This document shows positions 1-12,286 of a stretch of DNA of 64,000 bases, piece after piece. Origin of the DNA: Cladorrhinum sp. PSN259 (lineage: Eukaryota; Ascomycota; Sordariomycetes; Sordariales; Podosporaceae). Position 1 is the first letter of the stretch; every line of letters starts with the position of its first letter. The notes beneath the pieces are model-generated. The model was not told the DNA's origin. It saw nothing but the letters and a program-made list of their open reading frames with translations, and did not search any database. The position numbers and the translations under genes are program-made. The DNA lies in the NCBI GenBank assembly GCA_033725935.1, contig MU867076.1:434001-498000 (forward strand). Reading direction: 5' to 3'.

Positions 1-1017
1 AACCTTGACGGCATTGGATGTGTCCAGCTCAAAGACGCTCTCCAACTGTCCCAGCGCGCGGTCCACATCGGCAGTGGGCAGATCAATCTTGTTAACCACA
101 GGAACGAGCGTCAATCCCTGAGCAAAAGCCAGATAAAAGTTGGCAACAGTCTGCGCCTGCACGCCCTGCGAGGCATCAACCAGCAGTAGCGCTCCTCCGC
201 ACGAAGCATACGACCTCGTAACCTCGGCTCTAAAGTCCACATGGCCCGGCGTGTCAACGAGATGTAACAAGTAATCTAGTCCGTCCCTGTGCTTGTACAG
301 CATCGTACAAGTCTGCGCCTTGACCGTGATTCCTCGTTCACGTTCGACGTCGAGTTTGTCCTATTTTATCCACACAAAAAAGGCGTTAAACAGCCAGCCC
401 ATATTCACAATTTTCGGGAAAGACAAGAGACCTACCAAAACCTGCTTATTCCCATCCCCCTTATCGATCGTCCCCGTAAACTCCAGCAACCGATCGCTCA
501 GCGTGCTCTTTCCGTGATCAATGTGCGCGACGATGCAAAAGTTCCTGTACCGATCCAGCGGAATCTCAGCCAGCCTGGCCTCGATCGCGGCCGCCCGCCG
601 TTCCAGCGGCCCGTCCTTTTTCTGCTTGCTCGCCACGTATCGTCTCTGTTGTTGTCCTCCTCCTCCTCCTCCTCCTCCTCCCACCGAGCCTGAAGAACCC
701 CATATTGATATCAGTCCTCCTCCTCTTGCGCTCGGTACAACATGTCTTGGTTCCTCCGCATATGTGTTCCTGCTCGTGGTATGTGAATTCGGTATCCTCG
801 TACTACTCGTCGTCGTCGTCGTCGTCGTCGGTCGCAATACTGTAGAGAACCCTCGCGCGGTAGTAGTAGGGGTAGTAAAGCTGGTTCTACCTCCTCCTGT
901 CCTGACCACAAAAGGAGACAGACGCATCCGCATTCGCATCGACGACGACCGCAGCTGCAGAATCGACGTCAAACATGGTCGCATTCGGCCGTCCACACCC
1001 AGCAGCGCGCCACGCAT
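1..1017 (-). CDS. GUF1: Guf1/LepA (EF4) mitochondrial translation GTPase, 5' part
   Basis: Translational GTPase of the LepA/EF4 family, which in mitochondria acts on ribosomes at the inner membrane. Exon 1 is 1017-436, an intron of 75 bp lies at 435-361 (GTAGGT...ATAG), and exon 2 (360-1) continues in phase past the left edge, so the C-terminal two thirds are missing. Visible motifs: G1 AHIDHGKST, G2-region DKLDVERERGITVKAQ, G3 DTPGH, G4 NKID, all in the order of LepA. The first ~130 residues are Arg/Ser/Thr-rich with a poly-Thr run and a poly-Gly run; this fits a mitochondrial presequence plus a low-complexity insert. The conserved LepA core starts at IPLDRYRNFCIVAHIDHGKS. Start is the first in-frame ATG; a later ATG is possible because the N-terminus is not conserved. 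Confidence 0.96.
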
Positions 1018-1769
1018 TCGAAAACTGAGAGTTCCTCCACTGCTTTGACATAGACTGTCGAGAAAACCTAAGCAAAGATCGGATCTGAAACAAATTTGGA
1101 ATCGTGGTTATTGGCGCTCGTATTTACTTGTGATTTTTTAGAGGGCGAATTCATCCACCAAAAAATGCGACCAAAAAATGCGACCAAAAACCATCGACAT
1201 TCGCCAATTGAGCAATTGGCTCCCCCGCAAAGAAACAAGCCGCTTGCACCCTTGCCCCACTAAATTTCTCCAAACCTCTTATCTTATCGCGTCAACAGAT
1301 CGACAGGGGGGTCACGGTAACCAGACATCAAACAGTTAATAAAAAGATCAAGAGAAACAAATTCTCAGGGCATATAGGTATAGGTATAGGAAGAAGAAGA
1401 TACCCCCCATCCCGTGTGGGAATCAGGGGAAAATGAGAAGTGGTATAAAAAGAAGTATCTACAGGAAAAGCTTTTGTAAACAACAAGCTTTGAAGAAAAC
1501 CCAGGAATCCTCAGAAGCCATCTCCATCAAAAGCCTCTCCATAAACCGAAACGGTACACTATTAACAGTTGTTCAATCCCCCTGCTCTGTCTTGCCCTCC
1601 TTGACCCAACCATAATCTGGGGCCACTATATACAATTATGTGATGTATCGCGGTAAGCCAATTCCCTTGCGTGCCGGCTCTTGTCTGTGTGTATCGAAAA
1701 TGCAAAAGAGGTATCAAAATCCAAGTGCGAACGTCTTTTCTTTCCCCTGCCTTGTGGCATATATCCTCA
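1018..1769. other. Intergenic, 752 bp
   Basis: Promoter side of GUF1 and 3' side of the MIT-domain gene. Contains a direct repeat of the short unit AAAAATGCGACC near 1162-1188 and a purine-rich stretch near 1375-1400. No gene seen. Confidence 0.6.
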
Positions 1770-4700
1770 TCATACCAGTACCCATTCACTACCACGCTTG
1801 ATGAACTTGTCCAGCAGCATCGTAAGGTCGGTAAGGGCAAACCGAAGGATGTAAAAAGCAAAGAATTCGGCAGCTTGTCGGGTGCAGAGCTCAAGTCCGA
1901 CTTGAGTCTTGTCGGCGTGACGTAGTCCCGGATCATTGACCTGACGGGCAATCTGGTCTGCCAAAGGGTTAGCGTACTTCTTAATCAGCATGGTTCCCCA
2001 GAAACACTTACCAATAGTCTGAGCAGCATCGAACAATCTCGCCAACGAGCTCATGTAGTTCGCGTTAGGTCCGGTGAACAAGACGTTCCCAATATCACGC
2101 TTGGTGGGCCTGCTTGTTGGATGGCTGGTCATGGGCAGGCTTGCCAACAGTGTGTCCTTGCTCCCAGACTCTTGACTCAGCGCAGATGTGCTACCACCAT
2201 TCCCGCTTCCACCCTTTCCGCCATATGACGTTGCCAACCCGGGCAAATTTGCGGAGCTGTTCTTGCTGCGAAGTCGTCGCCACGAAAAGCTACTTCCCTT
2301 GCCGGCAACACTAGCAGACCTCGGCATTGCCGCTGCATCTGGTTCCAACACGCCGGCGTCCTTGAACATCGTGTTTGCACTGTGCACGCCGACTTCGTGT
2401 CCAAGCTTGCGACTCAAGCCCGCCTGTACTTGCTCAAGAACATTCTCCAGTGACTGCATTTCTTCGAGAACCGCATCAGCGTCGCAAGTATCCACTCGCG
2501 CCAACTTTTGGAGGGCCGCTGTCAATAAGTCGCAGTTGAAAATCTTGTCCTCAATATTCTTGAGCTTTACACCTTTCACCTTCCAAACATCTCTGGGAAC
2601 AAAAAGTTTGTTGCTGATGTACCCTCCCCGTGGATGGCAAAGAGATTGGTACAAGCAGCGCATGAGCCAGAACGGTCGCAGCATCGTGTCATTAGGGCAT
2701 GGCTCCAACGAGGCGGGTGCATCTGGTATAGACGAGTTTGGTGATCCAGGAGTGTCGGATGAGTGAATTTGGCTGTCAAACAAGTGTAGACCACCGGATG
2801 TTGCGCCGTTTGCTCCGTCCTTGTAATTCGCCGGAACTGCTGGAACTGCCGGCAAGTGTGTGTGTGATCCCCCCATCCCGAATGGGTTACTCGACGGCGT
2901 CCCTGGTGACATATCTGAAGCCTCTTCGATTTGCGATATTGAGAGGTTACGAGACTTGAGACTCCGGAGACTTGACGACGAGAAGTTACTACGCAGCATC
3001 GGCCTTATCAACGCCGGAGAAGCAGATCGAGACTGGTCACTATCCGCAACAAACCCCATAGGTAATGGATGGAATTCAGGCCCATCTTCATGTGCGCCTG
3101 GGACTGGTGATGGTCCGGGTCGACCAGAGAGGGGGCCTGTTGTGCGGTTTGGCCCTGCAGAGAGTGCTTGACGTTGCTGGACAATGTAGCTTCCTGACCT
3201 GGGCAGAGACGGGATGGCGGCCGCCGCAGTCGCTGGTGGCGGTGCCGCTGTGAGTTGAGAAGTCTCAATCTTTAGTTGCTTCGCGTTTTGCCCCGAGAGT
3301 CGTCGATTCCGCACGCTCTGGTTCGAGCCTTCAGATCCTGCCGATTGCGGCTGCGGAGGTAATTGCGGCAGGGCGTGGGAAGGAGGTGGTGGCAATGGCC
3401 CCGAGAGGTGGGGAGGTACATTCTTTTCGCTGGCCATCGTCATGATGGTGGTTGCTGTTGGCGGGTTGGACCCCATTGAGCTGTGCCAAGTTCGACTTGT
3501 TAGGCCGCTCGAATCTGATTCTCGTGGTATTGAGGGTTTGGACTTTTTGTCCAGCGAAAACTGATCAATCTGATAGCCCATCGTCACTTGGTCCAGAATT
3601 CGCTCCTCGTCTTCTGGGTCCAGGTCATGGTAATAGTCCTCTCCGATTGTTTCGTGCCTCCTGTATTCCTCGTCCTCCAACTGCTGTTCAAGCCGCAGCT
3701 TCTGTTCCCTCTCTGTCGCCAGTTGCAAGGCATCTTTTTCAGACTGCTGTCGTACTCTTTCTCTCGCCAGCTCTACTTCCCGACGAAGACTATTCGTCAC
3801 GGCGTCGGCGTCGAGCTGCTGCGCGCCATAAACCTGCTCTGCGTATTGTGAGTCCTGATCGTACCCATCGTCATATGCGGCCTCGATTGCGTCGTCCAAC
3901 GCTGCATCAAATTCCGCTTCTGTATCCCCGCTGGGTGCCCGTATATGTTTCCTCCTTATCCGGGAGGATGTGCGAGAGTGCACCGAGGACACGCTCGAGG
4001 CCTCGGATTCGTCTATCGGGTCCAGCCACGATACTGACTCGTGACTATTCTCCCGTTGGTGTCCATTTGGCACTGGGTCTGGCGCACGTAGCGCTCCAGA
4101 CATGGTAAATTCCGGTCGACCCGCTCGTTCCGTCATTTCCGGGGTAGGAGCCGTGGGCGGCGGTGGAGGTGGCTTCGATGGTGAAGCAGGTCGTCTGGGT
4201 GATAACGGCGGCGGCATGTACACATTCTGCGTCGGTGGAGCTTGGAGCGTTGAATTGCCGTTTCCTAATCTTGCCTTGGAGAAAGCCGATTGCAGCGAGT
4301 ATTGTGCAGTCAAATAACTGGACGGGTCATGTGCTGGACTCCTTGCTGTATTTACTGACAGGTTCGCTGAAGGTTTGGTGGAGAAGGAGCTCTTGGGGAC
4401 AGAATAACTTGGAACAACAGCTGGCTCTCGCTCATAACCTTTGTCGTTATCCTGATAATCAGCAATAAGATCGCCCGCCACGTCGCCGAGGTCATTACTC
4501 TCCGGTCGATGAGGTAGCTCCTTCTCGTCCGGCTCATACTCGGCCAGTTGTTCGTCTAATTCTAAAATTCGATTCGTGTATGTTTGGTGCTGAGGGGGGC
4601 ACAACACATGTCAATAAAAATCGAGAAAGCATGGAAATGACAACTTACAATTGCGTCGAGTTTTCTTCGATCCTCCTCCCCTGCCGTTCGCATAAGTACT

Positions 4701-5986
4701 TGCTGCAGCACAGAGCACGCCTCCGCATAGGCCCGCCTGGCTGCCTCAAAATTTTGAACATTGTCAAGTTGGACTGCCGTGTTTGCTTTTTGCAACGCTT
4801 TTGACAGCATCGCCTTTTGGGATGGGGGCTTCCCGGGACGATCTCGCTCCCTATTCTTGGATGATCCTGTCGTATCCGCACTCCCATTCGCCCCATTTGA
4901 CCGATTTCTCGAGTGGGCCCTGGGCTGACCATTTTGCGTATAAGGCATCGTATTTGCTGGAGCGGTCGATTCGGCGGCTGGGCGCAGGATATTGACAGCC
5001 CCTGGCTGTTCCGACGACAATCCAGACGCTTCCTCCACTACCTGTGGTATACCATCCCAGTCCGCTTCTGGTTCTTCGTTTGGTCTCTCTATCCGTCTGG
5101 GGCGCTGAACCGGCGATGTCCTTCCTAATACATTAGACTCAAACACCTCATCCTCCAGCGAGGGACCGGTCGAAATAGGCGGGAGTATTTGGAAAGGAGG
5201 GATCGGCGCCGACACTGGGGAATCGCTGCGGGTCCGGGCCTGGGGAGAGTGAACGGCAGATCGTGGGGATCCACCCGAAGTGGACGGCTTGCTCCTGTGT
5301 AGTTTTCTCGTGGGCGACCCGAACGCTCCTCCTAGAACCTCTGTACTAACGCGCTTGGTGAAGTCGACAAAGTTGGATGCACGACTAGATGTCGTAGACG
5401 CTGACCACCGGTTGAGGTTGCGAAACCCGTCGCTTAAGCCGCCGGCGCTACTCGACCGCGAGTGGCCCCTCTTGTGTTGTGGAGGCTCGAGTTCTCTACC
5501 AGCAGGGGTTGGGCCCTTGGTGGACAAAGGGTCATCGAATATTACGTCGCGCAAAATAGGAGGTACATGCCCCGCAGCAGTAGTCAACTCGGTCGTGATA
5601 TTCGCTGGTGGGAGGAGCGACGACAATCGAGGAGGAGGATTCGAGTTTGAGGGAAACGCAGTATACGAGGCAGAGGGAGGGCGGGTCCCCGGGACGGTAG
5701 GTCTGCGTTGCGCGGAGGAAAGAGGAGCTGCTGAATTTACTGCTACAGGGGCGCTGCCGGTAATATTGACCGCTCCGAGGGATTGGGAATGCTTGTGAGT
5801 ATTGCCGCTGCGGGCGTCGTCGAGGCGAGAACGCGGTGACGGCGACGCAAAGGAGGACTCGTCAAAAATATCGTTGGCAGTGGTGCCAATGGACCGCGGC
5901 GGCGTGCTCGAAAAAATTGTGTCGGGCAGTGGATAGGAGGTAGTGATGGTCGAAGGCGTTGTGGTAGTAGGATGGGATGGGGACAT
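1770..5986 (-). CDS. MIT-domain protein (large, Ser/Pro-rich)
   Basis: Two exons: 5986-4649 and 4589-1770, joined in phase 0 across a 59-bp intron (donor GTAAGT, acceptor CAG); product 1385 aa. The first ~380 residues are Ser/Thr/Pro-rich and look disordered. A microtubule-interacting-and-transport (MIT) three-helix bundle lies at about 390-465 (AMLSKALQKANTAVQLDN followed by FEAARRAYAEA) and spans the intron, with its last helix encoded by exon 2. A charged coiled-coil (Arg/Glu/Gln) lies around 720-800. A conserved C-terminal block starts near RPFWLMRCLYQSL and runs to the end, interrupted by a Ser/Gly-rich insert. MIT domains commonly bind ESCRT-III tails, so a role in membrane traffic is inferred. 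The chosen ATG is the first; a GTG-initiated extension has no support. It lies head-to-tail with GUF1. No specific gene name is assigned. Confidence 0.9.
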
Positions 5987-8900
5987 GCTCGCTGCTAGTA
6001 ACACTTACTCCTCCCTCGCTCGCCAATTGCTTGCTTCACACCACCCAAACCCAGGGAAAGCAACCAGCCGGATTGAGACAGGCGGGAGGGCTCACGGCAG
6101 AGTCCAGGGGAAGGGGAAGCCGAGACAGAGGGCGGGTTGGGGTATGACTGGGCACCACGACGGGGGAGGGGGGGGGGGGGAGGACGGCGAACAGGGGAAG
6201 AGGGGGGGACAATCAACCAAGCCTGTCCTGTGAGAGAGTGAGTGAGCAGAGCGTGCGCGTGTGTGTGTGTGTGGTGATTGAACCCCGTGTTGCCGTTGGC
6301 CGGCGCTGGGCGCTCCAAGGCTCCAACCGAGCTAGCTTCTGGCTTAATTATTTGTCTCCTTGCCAAATGCAGTTGATCAATTCCCCACCAGGCCAAACAA
6401 GCGTGGTTGTTGTGCAGCAACTGGCGTTAACTAATAATTCGCCCGATGGATATGATATGTTGGATATCCGTATCTTTTTGAAGACTGACAAAGATGGTGT
6501 CACAGGTGGTTGTGGACGGGCGTGGAATTTCTTGACACATAACGGCGGGCCGTGAGTGGTCAATCGAGGTTTGTCAACGCAGGCATGGGTGGACAGGTGC
6601 GAGGAGTGGTGACAGAATTCGGGGGACGAGACTGGATGGGTGGATGGATAATGGAATTGCAATTGCAATTGGAATTGGACCGGGACTGCGGACGGGCAAC
6701 CAAGAAGGGGTCTCGGACTCGGGGCGATGGGATTCCTTCCAGGTTTTCTTTTCGAGTCAGTCTGCAGAGATCATTGTCGAGTGCCGTGTTGCGGCGTTTT
6801 GCATCACATCATCTCTTCCTACGGTCTGGTATATCGATGATGTCTCCCGTCTCTCCTGTCCCCAAATGGAAACCTGGAATTTCCAGTGGCTCGACATTAG
6901 CAGACATCGAACGCGCTGGGCTGCCACTCCCCGAAACGTGTTGCCCTTGCCTCTCTGTGCCCCATGGCGCCTCTGGAAAGCGTTGCAGGGGTGTTGAACG
7001 GATGTTGCAGGGACGAGGGCGGAAACGAAAAGGTCCCACTTGCTCATTCAAGCTCTGCCATTGGTGGGGACTAGAAGTTGGAGTTCCAATCCAGATGAGG
7101 GGCATCCCACCTGAAGAAATGGAGATCCGCCGCCCGCGTTGCACGACCGGTAATTCACAAGCCAATCTTAACAGATAATCGCGTAAATGACGCAGTGATT
7201 TGATAGCAGGGTGGGGCAGACAACCCTCTCACTAACTCTCTGAAAAAGGGGTTCTGTAATTCCTTCCATTTTTCGCCATTCAGGGTCCAACCCGTCAGAA
7301 TCTGGCATTTCCATGTCCTATCAAATCACACCGGACGGCGATGACGAAGGGAAGGTTCATGTTTGCTGTTTTGGAATCTCTGCGGATGCTTGAACGCTGG
7401 AGGGTCGGGTGCAGATCTTTTGTCGGAAATCCTCCTGGGCACGAGTGTTTGTTTGGGGCCCTTGGGTTCAGAAGACAAAAAGCAACTTCTCTTGAGGCAG
7501 CGAAACTCTAAAAACAAACAACAGTAACTCCGTAGGTCGGCATCTGCCCATTGTAATGTCCCCAATGCAACCATTCCAGGCCCGCGCGATAAGATGGAAA
7601 CGATTCCCCCAAACACAAAACTCAACGTCCCATTTTGGCCCTCTTCTTCGCACCTCCAGGCTCCCAATGCAGCCTGCTGAGACAGGTGCCCCGTCCAGAC
7701 GAATCTTGTTTCACAGTATTTCGGAACGTCTTTTTGAGCAGAGCAGCATTAATTCTGTGGCGTCATTCTATTTGACACAACGTGTGCCGTCTGCGTGAAT
7801 CCAGTCTTTTCAGCTCAAATCAGATGGAGGGGCTGCAGCAATATCCAACGGCAACCCGCATGTGGCACCCATCACACTTTCCATCACTTTCAATCCGATC
7901 CGCCTTTTACATGTTTCATTGCCCCTCCGGCAGCCTCCTATCTAGCGATCCGGTCCAGGCGTCAAACACTTTATGAGGGAGATGGCAATTGTCCGGAGTT
8001 TCCCATTCCTCCTCATTCCCCCGTTTCCCCATTCTGTTTCGCATGAATATGACATCGTCTCACAAATCATGACGCCGCACGGGTCCCACTGGCATTTGGC
8101 ATTGGCTGAGCAATGGGTGGCGCGGTATGACGGCCTTCCTTCAACACTTTAAAATGTTCTACCGTTCCGAGAACCGAGCCAGATGACGCTTGATCCAAAG
8201 AGGTAAACCAATAGCATCTCAAGACATCATCCGTTGTCTCGGTCATCCTTCGTCATATATACAGCCAGCCCATTATGCATGTCTCGAAATCGTTCGTTGA
8301 CCACTTCAGCCGGATTTCCCTCGTCCTACTTGCACAGGGAGCTGGTTTGACCTGGAAGGGAAGACGCCGGAGAGACTCGGACTTCTTCGGCCTGGTGATA
8401 CATTCCAGAGAACTGTATCCCTGCAGTTTTTGTATCCCTCGCTTTGGTAGTATGAGCAGAGACGACCCACAATCTTCAGCACAAAGCAACAGTTTGAACA
8501 AGGGATTGTGCCAAAAAGCCAAGGTTCATCGTAGCATTCTGCTGGAGTCTCCAAGCTCTGAATCCCCTGTACATACATGTCCATCCGTTGGTTCTATAGG
8601 GAAAGTAATTATACCTGAGGCACCTGCTTTCCGGCGTAAGGGAAACGTAAAGAACCCGTGCTGCATGTTGTTTTATTAAGCACATGTAATATAGAAACTG
8701 TTTCACAGCTTACTTTGTCTTCTTGCATTGTATGAACGGGTACTACATGATCTTCGAATCAATCCAGCTATAAGCGATTCAACTTCGAGTGTCTGTATCA
8801 ATGACTGATTTAGTTCTAGATGGATTGCCAAAACTGATCCGTCTCACGAATAAGGAGGCGAAAATCTCTTGGACAAACGTTACATGAAGCCTACACGGTC

Positions 8901-9503
8901 AACGGAGAACTTGAACAGAACGAAATAACCCCAGTATGCGATTCTACGTTAACAAACGATCACGTTCATGTAGATAGTCAGAGTCTGAAAGAGTGTGAAC
9001 AGTGTCAAATATACACCCTATCTCTGGCTACTTACCTATTTCGGGCAAATTATGCCACGACTCAGGGGGAACTTGAACATGCGTTAATATGGTCATGGTA
9101 AATACGCAAGTAAAGAAGGATCTAGTTTTGCTTTCCTTAGCTAGAAAGATGGGTGGTCTAGGTTTGATTTGTTTGAATTTGTTTGAATTTGTAATTGTAT
9201 TTGCATTACTTGCTTTGCGTAGGTCATTCCTTGGTTCAACGTCCAACACTACAAGTGCTGTTGTCGGAGGGTTCCAAGTTATGATTGAGATGACTCATTG
9301 GGAGAGGTGCATAGATCTAAATGAACCCTGCTTGATATGTAGAAAAAGAAGAAAAAAACAGGTGACTTCTTCTATGGCTACTAGTTCTGCTCATTTGAAA
9401 CTTGAACAGAATCAAGTATAAAAAAGACGCCTCGCATGATGGCAACATAACTCAATGTGTTTTTCTGTTATTCTGGAGGCAGGTACCATTTCAAGTTGTC
9501 ATC
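5987..9503. other. Long intergenic region, 3.5 kb
   Basis: Upstream region of the MIT-domain gene. It holds a G-run near 6164-6180, a GT microsatellite near 6257-6275, and a nested ATTGCAATTGCAATTGGAATTGG motif near 6655-6677. Open frames here reach 208 codons but have random composition and no motif, so none is called. An unannotated promoter or UTR of the flanking gene is the simplest reading. Confidence 0.5.
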
Positions 9504-10140
9504 ATGTCTTCTTATTCACTAGGAACCAGCTTTCCCCAGTTTTCAAGGCTCCCCCAAGAGCTGCAGGACCCTGTGTGAGATTCTCTCGCCTATGACCCTT
9601 TATGCCATGAACCTTGTGTTCACTACCTAGAGACGCAGTGCAAGCTCATAAACATAAGCCACAGCCCTCAACCAACATAAAAGGATGCAGTTTGAGGTAC
9701 AAAAGATTGGAAAGCAATACCAACAGGTGGCGATTGCACAGATTGAAAATACAGGATATATACCTGACATCGAACGGCATCTATTATCCCACGGATCTCA
9801 CAGTAACAATTCCATCAAGTATAACTCAACTTGGAAGCAACTGAGCGACTTCACACAACCGAATCATCCGCATAGCCAACGGTGAGAGAAAATAACAGCA
9901 ACGTTCATCCTGAAAAAGTTGTCGTCCGTCATTCTGGACTCCATAATCGGTTACTACGTGTCGGCCGCCTTGGATAGCGTCCACAGGCACACGTTTCAAC
10001 CCGACACCTCGATTTTTGACCAAACCTTTGGGGACATAAGCAAACTGGGCCATTTGATCAAGATCTATTATTAGATGGGGTGGATGAAGACTGTTGTGCG
10101 TGATTTTGAACATGTATGTTACGACGCCAGGCTCAAAGAC
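9504..10140 (+). pseudogene. Decayed 2EXR-domain-like gene (remnant)
   Basis: An ATG at 9504 opens MSSYSLGTSFPQFSRLPQEL, which matches the start of the fungal 2EXR domain (pattern F-x2-F-x2-LP-x-E-[LI]). The frame is cut by TGA at 9576-9578 exactly where the family has Trp (LQDPV-stop-DSLAYDP), then continues DSLAYDPLCHEPCVHYLETQ before further stops. A later open stretch around 9966-10074 (YYVSAALDSVHRHTFQPDTS, then IFDQTFGDISKLGHL) looks like more of the same gene in another frame. A TATA-like TATAAAAAAG sits at 9418-9427, about 80 bp upstream. 2EXR proteins are abundant, fast-evolving fungal proteins of unknown function. The family call rests on one short motif. Confidence 0.45.
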
Positions 10141-10927
10141 TCCATGTCAGTATACTCAGGGAAGCAAGCAAACAAAACAAGTCACACGTATTTCATTTTT
10201 TTACCGAGAAAGCGATGGGTACAGAATCCAGCATGGAGATAACTAGCTCATCTAAGATAATATATAGAAACTTAAATCGGTGCGTAGGGTGAGTTGAGGT
10301 CCTACCTCTAGGTTTGTTGGCTTACATAGCCAGTGGGCAGTGGCTAGATAGCTGCTGCGCGATAAAATTTCCCCGACACTACTGTCATTCTAGTTAGAAT
10401 ATGTGAGACAACAAACCACCAACATTGCACTTACCAGAAACACTCGCTGTTTCCAACACCACGGGAAGGTACCACACAATCGACGGCGGTGCCTGTCGGT
10501 CCCGGGAGGCAGCACAACCACGTCAGCTGGTACCTATCCCAACAACCAGTGTTCCTGATCTGCAAATAAGGGGAAGCCACCCATGCGTACTGTGCGTACC
10601 GAGTTCCTGGAACCAATGCAGGTGATACTTTACCGGCTCAACGTTAGAGTATGTTGCCCCTCTGCTAACTGTTAGCTTATGAACGGACAACCCCCCGTTG
10701 CGGGTCCGAAACAAACCGCCACAACGTCTAGCTTCAACGGATTCTGCACCGACAAGTCCATGCATGTCTGAGACGTGTTCTTCAAAACGGGCTGCATGTC
10801 TCTTCACGAAAATGTCTTTTTGAAATAGTTTTCCCTGACTTTTCCCGCCTTTCCCTTTCCACTTTTTTTTTTTTTTTGGTTATTTTCCTTTGTGTGTGTG
10901 TTGCTGGTTAAAAGTTGTCAACTGATC
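10141..10927. other. Intergenic, 787 bp
   Basis: Presumed promoter of the b561 gene. Ends in a long T tract at about 10863-10877 followed by a GT run, the kind of pyrimidine-rich leader common upstream of fungal start codons. No gene seen. Confidence 0.5.
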
Positions 10928-11809
10928 ATGGCCTCGAAACAAATAATATCTGTAATACTGAGTAAGTGCACACCACAATACGACTTGAGTTTTATTGACA
11001 CTTCCCAAGCCGCCGCCGGTGTGGTACAGGCACAACAGTATGGCGGATACGGCAATCCATATTATAGCAGCGGAAACGGCTACCCATATTCCAGCAGCGG
11101 AAACGGAGACGGTGATGGTGACGGCGATGGCAACGGCGGTGGCAACGGTGATGGCAACGGTTCAGCGTCATTCAACGGCAACTTCCAAAACGGGGTTGGT
11201 TTCGACGTCAACGAGGCAATGCGTATAAGGGCAATCCACGGCATTCTCGCTGCAGTTGCCATGGCCGTTCTCTTTCCCGGTGGCTCCATCCTGATGCGAA
11301 TCATTCCCGGTCGATTCGCAATCTGGGTACACGGACTCGCTCAGATGGCGGCGCTTTGCGTGTTCATTGCCGGTGTGGCCTTGGGACTTCAGCTTGTCCG
11401 AATGGTCAGGATCCCGGGCGGAAATGGTGATATGTGGTCGAATCCAAACGTCAATTACCACCCCATCATCGGTATCGTTGTTTTGGTGTGCTTGTTGATT
11501 CAGCCAATTTTCGGCTTCATTCACCATGCAAAGTTCAAAGAGCTTCAGAGACGACAAATCTGGTCGTACCTGCACTTGTTCAACGGTCGCATTTTCATTA
11601 CGCTGGGTATCGCGAACGGTGGGCTTGGATTGTGGATGGCTGGGGGTTCTAAGAAGACCAAGACGGCGTACGTTGCGGTCGCAGCCGTGATGTGGGCGTT
11701 GTGGATGTTGTCGGCCGGATGGGCAGAATGGCGTCGGTGGAGGGTGAACAGGATTGGGTACCCGCGTAACAAAAACAAGTACGTCCACGATGGTGATGTT
11801 GCCTTCTAG
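10928..11809 (+). CDS. Cytochrome b561-type transmembrane protein lacking a DOMON domain
   Basis: Product 293 aa, single exon. The C-terminal ~190 residues form a cytochrome b561 module of about five to six membrane helices. Four His in the expected positions for two b-type haems: H104 in RAIHGILAAVAM, H135 in WVHGLAQ, H178 in YHPIIGIVV, H216 in YLHLFNGR. This fold moves electrons across a membrane, typically to a DOMON haem domain or to ferric iron. Fungal relatives usually carry an N-terminal signal peptide and a DOMON domain; here the N-terminus has only ~35 residues, then a Tyr/Gly/Ser stretch and an Asp/Gly/Asn repeat at about 59-78. The ATG at 10928 has a good context (ATCATGG). An upstream exon encoding DOMON was looked for and not found. 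The substrate is unknown. Confidence 0.88.
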   Translation: MASKQIISVILSKCTPQYDLSFIDTSQAAAGVVQAQQYGGYGNPYYSSGNGYPYSSSGNGDGDGDGDGNGGGNGDGNGSASFNGNFQNGVGFDVNEAMRIRAIHGILAAVAMAVLFPGGSILMRIIPGRFAIWVHGLAQMAALCVFIAGVALGLQLVRMVRIPGGNGDMWSNPNVNYHPIIGIVVLVCLLIQPIFGFIHHAKFKELQRRQIWSYLHLFNGRIFITLGIANGGLGLWMAGGSKKTKTAYVAVAAVMWALWMLSAGWAEWRRWRVNRIGYPRNKNKYVHDGDVAF

Positions 11810-12286
11810 GGTGGCCTGCAGCCTGTAGGCTGTGACGGTTGAAGAAGCGTGGGAGGTCAAGCAATTACTGGTGGATTTTGGGCGAATAGGAAGACCGGGA
11901 AACTTGGGATATTGGCTGGAGTATCTAGTAATTTAGAATTCATAGATGCCTTGACAGAGGTTCAATTTCAACAACTATTCTTCATCGTTCCTTCCCTGCA
12001 TTTCGTGGTATAAGAGGATGGTACAGTGTCACCACAGTAAAGTCTGTCACCACACTGTACTAAGATCCACAAATCTGGTGCATTTCTGTGGCAAACCCAC
12101 TTTCAGCTCATTCTTTCCCCCAACACTAGCATTGGAGGTTTGAGTTTTCAGGACGATGGGGTCCCTATTCTCCCCGAAAACTTATTACTCTTAGACTTCC
12201 TTCTCCAAAGGCGACGTTTGGGCCGCATATGGAGTTGCTGACGAGGTAGCCCGTGCGCTGCATTTTCGTTCCAAGTCGTCGTCGAG
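11810..12286. other. Intergenic, 477 bp
   Basis: 3' flank of the b561 gene and promoter of the next gene. Contains a local repeat of the octamer CACCACAG/CACCACAC near 12029-12056. No gene seen. Confidence 0.5.

Noticed and set aside
6265..6350. tRNA-like words on the minus strand (A-box-like TAGCTCGGTTGG, B-box-like GGTTCAATC).
   Set aside because: The D loop would be only five bases and no anticodon stem or acceptor stem pairs.
6552..7178. 208-codon open frame on the plus strand.
   Set aside because: Random composition, no domain, no conserved start, and a competing frame on the other strand of similar quality.
9089..9421. Open frame starting MVMVNTQVKKDL with a hydrophobic stretch.
   Set aside because: The hydrophobic part comes from a TTTGAATTTG direct repeat; no family or splice context.
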